Assembly: GCA_017539885.1 (NCBI GenBank)
Contig: JAFYCC010000033.1
Location: 1 to 64,000 of the forward strand
DNA from: Oscillospiraceae bacterium
GTDB taxonomy: Bacteria > Bacillota_A > Clostridia > Oscillospirales > Oscillospiraceae
DNA length: 64,000 nucleotides
Reading direction: 5' to 3'
Numbering within the stretch: position 1 is the first letter of the stretch; each line of letters starts with the position of its first letter. The position numbers were made by a program, and so were the translations under genes. Below are positions 1 through 9,000 of this stretch, piece after piece. The notes beneath the pieces are model-generated. The model saw only the letters and a list, made by a program, of their open reading frames with translations. It was not told the origin of the DNA and did not search any database.

Positions 1-80
1 ACGGTGACGGCAACAACGCCGGAATCTACATCGGCCTGATCGAGACCGGCGGCTATCAGAGCATCCCGCGCTTCGACTGA
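1..80 (+). CDS. C-terminal tail of an unidentified protein (partial)
   Basis: The window opens inside a reading frame that runs from base 3 to a TGA at 78-80, giving 25 residues that end in QSIPRFD. Nothing in this short tail identifies a family. A strong intrinsic terminator lies 80 bases downstream, which supports this being a real gene end on the plus strand. Confidence 0.4.
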   Translation, partial: GDGNNAGIYIGLIETGGYQSIPRFD

Positions 81-159
81 CGGTATACGGCCAGACGGTT
101 GACATAATTCTATCCGCTGCCGCTGTTTGCAACGGTCGATGGCATATCTTCGGGTTTGG

Positions 160-198
160 AACGCCCCCTGCATCGAGTTGACGCAGGGGGCGTTTTTC
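160..198 (+). terminator. Intrinsic terminator of the upstream gene
   Basis: A perfect 12-bp stem (160-171 with 183-194, core GCCCCCTGC) is closed by an 11-nt loop and followed by TTTTT on the plus strand. It ends the transcript of the partial gene at the window edge. Confidence 0.85.
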
Positions 199-229
199 CC
201 GTTGTGTCAGACCGGGGCCTAGAATAAGA

Positions 230-259
230 GACAGCCGCAGGCGGTCGCCTGCGGCTGTC
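230..259 (-). terminator. Stem-loop ending the dnaE transcript
   Basis: A perfect 13-bp inverted repeat (230-242 with 247-259) with a 4-nt loop lies 12 bases past the dnaE stop. Read on the minus strand it is followed by TCTTATTCT, a weak U-tract. Confidence 0.65.
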
Positions 260-271
260 TTGATTGCACGC

Positions 272-3200
272 TTATTTCAGAACGACGTTTTCCTCGCCGA
301 GCAGTTCCGTAAGCTCGCGTACGAGCGCATCGTGTATGACGCATTTCGCTCCGAGCCGTTTGCCGCCGTCCGCGAAGGCGATCACCATCTGCTGCGTACC
401 GGGGAACATGGTCAGCACGAGTTCGATGCGCTTCATGCGCCTGTCGTTCCGGGAAGGCAGACGGACATAGAGCTTCTGCTCGATTTGCCGATCCGTCGGA
501 TCAGGCTGTCCTGACGAGTGCGCCTGCCCGGAAGCCTGTATGTCGGAAAGCGGCCGGAAACCGTTTACCATCAGCTGAGGTTCCTTCTCGTCGCGTACGG
601 AGATACGTCCGTTTACAAGAAGAGAGGCTCCTTCCTGCACGTAGCTGCCGCCATTGTCGAGCGCACGCTGGAAAGCGATCAGCTCGATGGAGCCGGTGTC
701 ATCTTCAAGCGTGACGTACGCCATCAGCGTGCCGTTCTTCGTCGTACGCGTACGGGAGGCGGAGACGATGCCAGCGACGGTGATCTGATCGTCATCGTGA
801 AAACGTGTAGGGCCGCCCTCTGCGGAAAAGTCGCTCATCAGCGCACCGATCGGTACCGCGCCGACCTTGCGCACTGCGTCACGGTATTCGTCCATCGGAT
901 GACCGGTCAGATACAGGCCTGTCGTGGCCTTTTCCATGGCCATGAGCTCCTGCCGCGAATACTCCTCGACATTCGGAAGAGGAATCTCGTCGGAGACGTG
1001 CGCGGATTCGTCGTGGTCGTCGAACATGGAGAACATATCGATCTGGCCGCTGATCCGGCCCCGTGCATCCGAGGCAATGCCGTCGAGCACGGCTTCCGTG
1101 ATCTGGACCAGCTGCCTGCGCTTGGCGCCCATGCTGTCGAAGGCGCCGGACTGGATAAGGCTTTCGACCACGCGCCGGTTGAGCTCCTTGCCGTACATCC
1201 TGCGGCAGAAATCCTGAAAGGACTTGAAGGGGCCGTTATCCTCGCGCTCGCGCATCAGAGCCTCGATCACGCCGCGGCCGACGCCCTTGATCGCGACAAG
1301 GCCGAAACGGATATGCTCGCCTATGACTGTGAAATCGGCGTCCGACTCATTTACATCGGGAGGAAGGACCTGAATGCCGATCCCGCGGCACTCGGAAATG
1401 TATTCCGCGACTTTACCGCTGTCGCTGAGGACGCTTGTGAGCAGAGCGGCCATGTATTCGCGGGGATAATGGCATTTCATGTAGGCGGTGCGGTAACTGA
1501 CGATCGCATAACTGACAGCGTGCGCTTTGTTGAAGGCGTAACTGGAAAAATCCAGGATTTCGTCATAAATGCTGCTGGCGACGTCTTCGGGAACACCATT
1601 GGCGACGGCACCGGGGATCCCGCGTTCCGGATCGCCGTGGATGAAGGCGACACGCTCTTTTTTTATGTCCTTTTCCTTTTTCTTGGACATTGCCCGGCGT
1701 ATCATGTCCGCCTGACCGAGAGAGAAGCCTGCGAGATTGCGGAATATTTCAATGACCTGCTCCTGATAGACGATGCAGCCGTATGTGACGTCAAGGATCG
1801 GCTTGAGCAGGGGATGCTTGTAACTGATCTTCTCCGGATGCGCGGAGCACTCGAGAAAGCGCGGAATGCTGTCCATCGGGCCCGGACGATACAGGGCGAT
1901 GATGGCCGTGATGTCCTCGATGCTGCGGGGCTGCAGTCCGGTACAGACGCCGGTCATGCCTGTGCTTTCAAGCTGGAACACGCCGTCCGTTTTGCCCTGC
2001 GACAGCATTTCGAACACAGCCTTGTCATCCTCCGGAACGGCCTCGATACGGAAATCGGGGACGCGTCTGCGCACGAGCTGTACGGCGTCGTCCAGCACCG
2101 TGAGGTTGCGAAGGCCCAGGAAGTCCATCTTCAGAAGGCCAAGTTCCTCCAGCGTCGTCATTGGAAACTGGCAGACGATGGATTCATCGTTCCTGGCCAG
2201 AGGCACGTATTCATAGACGGGCTTTTCCGTGATAACGACGCCGGCCGCATGCGTGGAGGCATGACGGGGCATGCCTTCGAGCTTGCGCGCCGTGTCGATG
2301 AGCAGACGGAGCTTTTCGTTCTGCTCATAGAATTCACGCAGGGGTTTCGACAGCCGCAGCGCCTCGTCGAGCGTCATGCCCAGCGACATGGGTACCTGCT
2401 TGGCGACGGCGTCACATTCGGCGTAACCAATATTAAGCGCACGTCCGACATCGCGTATGGCAGCGCGTGCCGCCATCGTTCCGAATGTGACGATCTGCGC
2501 GACATGATCGCTGCCGTATTTGCGCGCAACGTAGTCGATTACCTCGCCGCGGCGACGGATGCAGAAGTCGATGTCGATATCCGGCATGCTCACGCGCCCC
2601 GGGTTAAGGAAACGCTCAAAGAAGAGGCTGTATTTGATCGGGTCGACGTCCGTGATGTGCAGACAATAGCTGACGATACTGCCGGCGGCGCTCCCGCGGC
2701 CGGGACCGACGGGAATACCCTGCTCCTTCGCATAACGGATGAAATCGGAGACGATCAGAAAATAGTCCGTGAAGCCCATCTGCCGGATCATGTCCAGCTC
2801 ATACCGGAGCTGCTTCTCCAGGGCGTCTCCGCCCTGCGGATATCGCTCACGAAGGCCTTCACGACAGAGCCTGTCGAGATAGGCGAAACTGTCCGTCTCG
2901 CCCTCCGGAAGAGGAAAGCGGGGCAGATGATAGTGGCCGAATGTGAAGGAATAATCGCACATGGCCGCGATCTTTACCGTGTTGTCATACGCCTCCTGCT
3001 CATTCGGGAAAAGAGAGCGCATCTCCTCCTCGCTCTTGAGATAGAAGCTGTCTCCGCGGAAGGCCATGCGGTCGGTATCCTCGACCGTCTTGCCCATCTG
3101 GATACACATGAGCACATCCTGACTGTTGGCGTCTTCAGCGTGGATATAATGCGCGTCGTTCGTCACAACGAGGGGGATGCCCGTCTCTGCATGAATGCGC

Positions 3201-3769
3201 AGCAGGCCTTCCGCTGCGCGGCGCTCCTCCGGCATGTCGTGGTTCTGCAGCTCCAGATAGAAGCCGTCATCGCCGAACAGTTCCTGAAGCCATAGCGCCC
3301 GGGCTTTTGCCGCCTCGTAGTTGTCTGCAAGGATATTTCGCGGGATCTCTCCAGCGACGCAGGCGGAGAGGCAGATCAATCCATCCGCGTGCTGCGACAG
3401 AAGCTCCCAGTCGATGCGCGGCTTCGTGTAAAACCCTTCCACAAATCCCATGGACACCAGATAGCAGAGATTTCGGTATCCTGTCTCGTTTTTACACAGG
3501 AGGATGAGATGGGAATACTCCGAGTCAACGCCGTGCACACGCCCGAATCTGGAGTTCGGCGCAACGTAAACCTCGCAGCCGATAATCGGCTTGATTCCTG
3601 CGCTCTGTGCGGCCTTGAAGAAATTCACAGCACCGTACATGACTCCGTGGTCCGTGATGGCGAGCGCCTCCTGCCCGAGTTCTTTTGCCCGCGCACAGAC
3701 TTCATCTATGCGGCAAAAGCCGTCGAGCAGGCTGAATTCGCTGTGGACGTGTAAATGAACGAAGCTCAT
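272..3769 (-). CDS. dnaE: DNA polymerase III subunit alpha, DnaE type
   Basis: Replicative polymerase of the C family, 1165 aa, the usual DnaE length. The N-terminus carries the PHP domain (HLHVHSEFSLLDG). The polymerase core is visible around residue 355 (GPGRGSAAGS) and 393-400 (PDIDIDF, catalytic aspartates). A helix-hairpin-helix region and an OB fold (ITVAGIVSASRTR) lie in the C-terminal third. There is no DEDD exonuclease insertion, which separates it from PolC. GAGGA stands before the ATG. The gene lies 44 nt after the LRR protein gene and is probably read from that gene's promoter. In Bacillota, DnaE is known to extend RNA primers before handing over to PolC, which is encoded 2.3 kb upstream here. 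Confidence 0.96.
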   Translation of the reverse strand: MSFVHLHVHSEFSLLDGFCRIDEVCARAKELGQEALAITDHGVMYGAVNFFKAAQSAGIKPIIGCEVYVAPNSRFGRVHGVDSEYSHLILLCKNETGYRNLCYLVSMGFVEGFYTKPRIDWELLSQHADGLICLSACVAGEIPRNILADNYEAAKARALWLQELFGDDGFYLELQNHDMPEERRAAEGLLRIHAETGIPLVVTNDAHYIHAEDANSQDVLMCIQMGKTVEDTDRMAFRGDSFYLKSEEEMRSLFPNEQEAYDNTVKIAAMCDYSFTFGHYHLPRFPLPEGETDSFAYLDRLCREGLRERYPQGGDALEKQLRYELDMIRQMGFTDYFLIVSDFIRYAKEQGIPVGPGRGSAAGSIVSYCLHITDVDPIKYSLFFERFLNPGRVSMPDIDIDFCIRRRGEVIDYVARKYGSDHVAQIVTFGTMAARAAIRDVGRALNIGYAECDAVAKQVPMSLGMTLDEALRLSKPLREFYEQNEKLRLLIDTARKLEGMPRHASTHAAGVVITEKPVYEYVPLARNDESIVCQFPMTTLEELGLLKMDFLGLRNLTVLDDAVQLVRRRVPDFRIEAVPEDDKAVFEMLSQGKTDGVFQLESTGMTGVCTGLQPRSIEDITAIIALYRPGPMDSIPRFLECSAHPEKISYKHPLLKPILDVTYGCIVYQEQVIEIFRNLAGFSLGQADMIRRAMSKKKEKDIKKERVAFIHGDPERGIPGAVANGVPEDVASSIYDEILDFSSYAFNKAHAVSYAIVSYRTAYMKCHYPREYMAALLTSVLSDSGKVAEYISECRGIGIQVLPPDVNESDADFTVIGEHIRFGLVAIKGVGRGVIEALMREREDNGPFKSFQDFCRRMYGKELNRRVVESLIQSGAFDSMGAKRRQLVQITEAVLDGIASDARGRISGQIDMFSMFDDHDESAHVSDEIPLPNVEEYSRQELMAMEKATTGLYLTGHPMDEYRDAVRKVGAVPIGALMSDFSAEGGPTRFHDDDQITVAGIVSASRTRTTKNGTLMAYVTLEDDTGSIELIAFQRALDNGGSYVQEGASLLVNGRISVRDEKEPQLMVNGFRPLSDIQASGQAHSSGQPDPTDRQIEQKLYVRLPSRNDRRMKRIELVLTMFPGTQQMVIAFADGGKRLGAKCVIHDALVRELTELLGEENVVLK

Positions 3770-3813
3770 GGGAATTCCTCAATTCGTTGTGGCGTAGAAG
3801 TACCGGACTTCAG

Positions 3814-5838
3814 TCAGGGCGTCTCCGTTTCTTCCGGCGTGAAGAAATCCGGGTCCGGAATCGTCAGATCGAGATCTGTGCCGATGCTGCAATCCGGCAG
3901 CGCTTCCTGCAGCGCGCGTACCTGTTCCGGCGTGACGGCATTGTGCGAAAGATAGAGGGTTCGGAGCCCGTGCAGACCATACAGCGGAGTCAGGTCGGAG
4001 ATCTGGTTGCCTTCCAGTTCGAGACAGGTCAGAGAAGTAAGGGCGGTCAGAGCGGAAATATCGGAGATGCCGGTATAGTTGAGGGACAGTGTGTTCAGCT
4101 TTGTCATCCCGCTGAGCGCAGAGATGTCACCAAGCATATTGTCACTCAGGTAGAGCTCCGTGAGTTCGGTGAGCGGAGCAAGCGCGGTGACACTTGTCAG
4201 GCCGCAGTTGTTGAGCACCAGATGCTTCAGACCGGTCAGCCCGGAGAGAGGCGACAGATCCGTGAACCGGTTGCCCGCGCCGGAACCGGTCAGGTTCCCG
4301 AGAGTCAGATTCTGCAGCTTTTTAAGCTCAGAGAGCGGCGACAGATCGAACAGTTCATTGTCATTTACGGTGAGTGTGACAAGTCGCTCAAACTGCTCCA
4401 GGCCTTCAAGCGTGCGCAGATTCGCGCCGGGAGCGACGATGGCTGTCGTTTCGGTGGATCTGTAGTCTGTTTCCCCGACGCGGAAGAGGAAATATGGATC
4501 ATCGTGCGTGATCTCGCACTCGGGCAGTGAACGCTCCAGAGAGTCGAGCCACTCCGCCGCGATATCGTTTTTCTCGATTGCCAGCTCTTTCAGGGAGGAA
4601 AGCTGACAGATTACCTCAATGTCCTCCTCGGTCAGCCCGATGGATTTGAGACCGAGCCGTTTGAGCTGCGTAAGGGATGTCAGCGCATTGAGATTCTTCG
4701 GATCGTTTCCGCTGAGCCACAGTTCCTCCAGATTTTCCAGCGAGCGCAGGGGAGCAAGATTCGTGACCGCATTTCCGTCCAGATCAAGATAACGCAGGGC
4801 GCTCAGAGGCAGCAGCGCCGCAACGTCCTCGACCTTGTTGTTCCAGAGACAGAGCCAGTCCAGTGCCGCAAGGCCGGACAGCGCGTCGAGATTGCTGATC
4901 TCATTGTCGCGAAGGTCGAGTTTTGTGAGTCTCGTGCATTTAGCGAGCGCCGAGATGTCCGTGAGACCCTTCCCGCCGAGGTCAAGCTCCGTGACGTCTG
5001 ACTTGAAGGTCACGCCGCCGAGCGTGATCTCCTCGACAACACTCTCCTCATCACAGTAGATTGTGCAGTTCGGCAGCGCAGCACGAAGTTCATCAAGCTG
5101 CTTTTCTGTCATTTCCACGTCGCGCAGGCTCAGCGTCGTAAGTGAGCGGAGAGAATAGAGCGGACTGAAGTCGCTGATCGGGTTCCCGTCCAGGTAGAGA
5201 GAACGGAGCGCAACGAGACCGCTCAGGGGGCCGAGATCGGTTATCCGGTTGTTCCCGAGCTGCAGATATGTGAGCGTGATCAGATTCTCGAAGGGCCGCA
5301 GATCGGAGATGCGGTTGTCCGTGAGCGTGATGCTCTCGGGAGCGGTCAGTTCAGATAGCTCCGTTACGTCGGACAGATTGCGTTCGGCAAGGGAGACGAT
5401 GCGCGTGTCGAGCCTGAGCTCTTCTCCGGCAATGCGGACCGTTCCAACCTCGGTGCCGGGAACGACGGAAGTCGTTTCGGTGCCGGACAGAAGCTTTTCG
5501 AGCTGTTCGTTGATCACTTTGCTGTCAAACTTCAGTGCGGCAAGACGCAGGACGTTCTCCGCTCTGGCGGTGTCGTTCCGAGCCAGATGGCACTCGGCCA
5601 GCAGAAGATAGGCTTCCTCTGTCTCCTTGATCTTCAGGGCATCCTCGGCACTCAGCGCGGCTTCCTCATATTTACCGGACAGATACAGGCGCTGCGCACC
5701 GTCGTATTTCCTCTCATAGCGACTCGTTTTGGAAAAAGGCCCGAGCAGCAGAGCTGCCGCTATGACCGCAACGGCGGCCAGCGCGATCACTGCGATCATG
5801 CCGAAGCGCTTTCCCTCGCGACGTTTCGTGTTTCTCAT
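3814..5838 (-). CDS. Membrane-anchored TPR/leucine-rich-repeat protein
   Basis: This 674-aa protein has a basic N-terminus and one transmembrane segment (about residues 13-33) without a lipobox. A short TPR-like helical region follows (about 38-115), then long tracts of 22-residue internalin-type LRRs. The LRRs fall into three blocks, each closed by the same cap pattern LxxLxxxLPxC (ending in ALPNC, SLPEC and ALPDC). The topology suggests an extracytoplasmic repeat domain tethered to the membrane, for protein or wall contacts (inference). The tail is acidic and Pro/Glu/Thr-rich, with no LPXTG sorting motif. GAGGT precedes the ATG, and the gene has its own promoter at 5903-5931. It sits between polC and dnaE and probably shares a transcript with dnaE. 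The specific function is unknown. Confidence 0.85.
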   Translation of the reverse strand: MRNTKRREGKRFGMIAVIALAAVAVIAAALLLGPFSKTSRYERKYDGAQRLYLSGKYEEAALSAEDALKIKETEEAYLLLAECHLARNDTARAENVLRLAALKFDSKVINEQLEKLLSGTETTSVVPGTEVGTVRIAGEELRLDTRIVSLAERNLSDVTELSELTAPESITLTDNRISDLRPFENLITLTYLQLGNNRITDLGPLSGLVALRSLYLDGNPISDFSPLYSLRSLTTLSLRDVEMTEKQLDELRAALPNCTIYCDEESVVEEITLGGVTFKSDVTELDLGGKGLTDISALAKCTRLTKLDLRDNEISNLDALSGLAALDWLCLWNNKVEDVAALLPLSALRYLDLDGNAVTNLAPLRSLENLEELWLSGNDPKNLNALTSLTQLKRLGLKSIGLTEEDIEVICQLSSLKELAIEKNDIAAEWLDSLERSLPECEITHDDPYFLFRVGETDYRSTETTAIVAPGANLRTLEGLEQFERLVTLTVNDNELFDLSPLSELKKLQNLTLGNLTGSGAGNRFTDLSPLSGLTGLKHLVLNNCGLTSVTALAPLTELTELYLSDNMLGDISALSGMTKLNTLSLNYTGISDISALTALTSLTCLELEGNQISDLTPLYGLHGLRTLYLSHNAVTPEQVRALQEALPDCSIGTDLDLTIPDPDFFTPEETETP

Positions 5839-5902
5839 ATATAATACCTCGAATTCTCATTGCAATTTCCGATGCGGGACCGATCGGAAACTCATCAGGG
5901 TG

Positions 5903-5931
5903 ATTATAATGCCCAATTGCATCAAAGTCAA
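5903..5931 (-). promoter_or_regulatory. SigA-type promoter of the LRR gene
   Basis: On the minus strand TTGACT (5926-5931) is separated by 17 nt from TATAAT (5903-5908), with about 60 nt to the ATG. The rest of the 5839-6099 spacer holds an imperfect GC-rich hairpin near 5935-5962 and the polC terminator. Confidence 0.75.
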
Positions 5932-6048
5932 ACAAGGCGCGCCGCGCTCATGAGCGGCGGCGCACGGCCATGAGGCAACGATGGCGCATAATCAGACGCC
6001 GGTAGAAGGTCGCGAAGTGGCCGGATGTTTCCCGTTCCGGATAGCAAA

Positions 6049-6092
6049 GCCTCCTGTCGACGGCTCCGCGGAGGGCAGCGTCAACAGGAGGC
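6049..6092 (-). terminator. Stem-loop ending the polC transcript
   Basis: Arms 6049-6061 and 6080-6092 pair over 13 positions with one mismatch, enclosing a second small palindrome (CTCCGCGGAG). It lies just past the polC stop and is followed on the minus strand by TTTGCT. Confidence 0.6.
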
Positions 6093-6099
6093 GGCTATT

Positions 6100-9000
6100 C
6101 TAGAATCCGTCGAAGAAGCTGATCTGGTTTTCTTCCGGCAGATCACCGAGGGCACCCATTGCCTTGAGAGTCTCCAGATGCGTCTGGCTGACCTTCGGAC
6201 AGGCCTTGGACAGTTCCTCCACGGAGATGAAGCCGTTGCCGCTCGTGCGGCAGTTCATCAGATCCTGCGCCGCAGCCTCGCCGAGTCCGGAGATCGCCAC
6301 AAAGGGCGGACGGAGACTGCCGTCCTCAATGAGGAACTTTGCCGCGTCAGATCTGTACAGGTCTATTCCCAGAAAACTGAACCCGCGCATATAGAACTCA
6401 TACACGGCTTCGAGCGTGGTGAGAAGATCCTCTTCCTTTGCGGTGGGGGCGGGATTGCGCTGTATGTCGTTGATCGCCGCACGGACCTTATCGACACCGC
6501 CGAGCATCAGATCGGCGTCAAAACTGTCCTTCTGGCTCCGGCGGTAGAAATAGGCACTGTAAAAGGCCAGAGGCTCGTGAACCTTGAACCAGGCGATGCG
6601 GAAGGCCATCATAACATACGCGACGGCGTGAGCCTTGGGGAAGAGGTACTGGATGCGGCGGCAGGATTCGATGTACCATTCCGGCACGCCGAGAGACTGC
6701 ATCTCCTCCACGATGCCGTCCGGCCAGGGCTTGCCCTTGTGGATAGCGCCTTTGCGAACGGCCTCCATGAACTTGAAGGCACGTTTGGGTTCCATGCCGA
6801 CACTGATGAGATAGAGCATGATGTCGTCACGGCAGCCGACGGTATCCTTGACGCTGGCCGTGCCGCTCATGATCAGGTCCTTGGCGTTCCCGAGCCACAC
6901 GTCGGTGCCGTGAGAGAAGCCGGACAGACGGATGAGGATGTCGAAATGCTCCGGTTTCGTATCCACCAGCATCTGCCGTGTAAAGCCAGTGCCGAATTCC
7001 GGGATGCCGATGGTACCGGTCTTGCCGATGATGGGGTCGTCATCCGGCAGACCGAGCGGTTCCGGCGAGCGGAAAATACCCATGGTCTGCTTGTCGTCAA
7101 GACGGATCTTTTTCGCATCGAGACCGGTCAGATCCTCTAACATGCGGATCATGGTCGGGTCATCATGACCGAGTTCGTCGAGCTTGAGGAGATTGGCCTC
7201 CATCTTGTGGTAGTCGAAATGCGTCGTGATGATATCACTGTCGCGGTCATCCGCGGGATGCTGAACGGGGCAGAAGTCCGTCACGTCCATATCCTGCGGG
7301 ATGATGACGAGACCGCCGGGATGCTGGCCGGTCGTGCGTTTGACGCCCACGCAGCCGGCGGCGAGCCGATTCTCTTCCGCCTTCGTGACGGTGAGCCCGC
7401 GCTCCTCCAGATACTTTTTAACGTAGCCATAGGCGGTCTTCTCGGCCAGCGTGCCGATGGTCCCGGCTTTGAAGACGTGATCGCGGCCGAAGAGCGTTTC
7501 GGTATACTTGTGGGCATTGGCCTGATACTCGCCGGAGAAATTCAGGTCGATATCAGGCACCTTGTCGCCGCCGAAACCCAGAAAAGTCTCAAAAGGAATG
7601 TCAAAGCCGTCCTTGTCCAGCAGCGTGCCGCAGACGGGACAGAGCTTGTCGGGCATATCTGCGCCGCAGCCGTAGCCCTTGCCGCTTTCGAAGTCGCTGT
7701 AACGGCAGTTCGGACACCGGTAATGCGCAGGCAGCGCATTGACTTCCGTGATTCCGGACATATAGGCCACCAGGGAAGAGCCGACGCTGCCGCGGGAACC
7801 GACCAGATAGCCGTGCGCAAGCGAGTCGGACACGAGCTTCTGCGCGGACATATAGATGACGTCGTACTTGCGCATGAGGATATCGTGCAGTTCCGTCTCC
7901 ATCCGTTCGGTGACGATCGCAGGAGGATCGTCGCCGTAGAGCGCGTGCAGTTTCTCATAGCAGAGCCGCTGAAGATCCTCAGCGGAATTCTCGATCTTCG
8001 GCGGATAAAGATCCTTCGGCAGAATGTCGAATGATTCTATCTGGTCAGCAATGGCACGCGAGGCGTCGATGACGACTTCCTTCGCCTTTGCCTCACCGAG
8101 ATAGGAGAACTCCTCGAGCATCTCCGATGTGGTCTTGAAATACAGGGGCGTCGGACGGTCAGCGTCATCCATCTTCTTGGAGGCCAGGAGGATGCGGCGG
8201 AAGATCTCCTGCTCCGGTTCCAGGAAATGAACGTCGCCTGTGGCAACGACCGGCTTGCCCAGCTCGGATGCAAGTTCCACGATGCGGCGGTTGAGATCGC
8301 GCAGTTCTTCCTCACCGGAGACCCTGCCTGCGGGAATCAGGAACTCGTTGTTGCAGATCGGCTGGATCTCCAGATAGTCGTAAAAAGCCGCCAGACGCCG
8401 CTGCTCAGCGGCGCTGCGCCGGCCGAGGATCGCGTCGAACACCTCGCCCGCCTGGCAGGCGGAACCGATGATCAGCCCGTCACGATACTGCTGCAGCAGA
8501 CTCTTCGGGATCAGCGGATGACGGTGGAAGTATTCAAGATGAGATTTGGAAACCAGTTCGTAAAGATTTTTCAGGCCGGCCTTGTTTTTGGCGAGCAGCA
8601 CGATGTGCCGTGCTCGGTGACCGCCGAGCCCGCTGCCCATGCCGCTGATGACCTGCTGGATTCCGTCAAAGCTTCTGACTCCCTTTTCCGCAAGCATGGC
8701 AAAAAAGCGTTCGCAGATGCGGCCGCAGATATAGGCGTCATCGTCGGCACGGTGGTGACGGAAGTCCGGAAGGCCGAGCCGACCGGCGACCATATCAAGC
8801 TTATAGCGCTTCAGATCGGGCAGGAGCGTCTGCGCGAGCGCGAGCGTATCCGCATAGACGGGCGTGAACGGAAGGCCCAGCCTCTCACAGGCGGCCTGCA
8901 CGAAACCCACGTCAAAATCGGCATTGTGCGCGATGAGCGGCCGGTCCCCGACGAATTCCAGAAAGCGGGGGATGGCCTCCGCCTCGCTAGGCGCGTCGAA

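Noticed and set aside
518..3295. A 925-codon open frame antisense to dnaE, and similar long antisense frames opposite the first M23 gene, the LRR gene and others
   Set aside because: These are shadows caused by the high GC at third codon positions. The sense proteins match known families end to end, and the antisense products have no ribosome binding sites or recognisable motifs.
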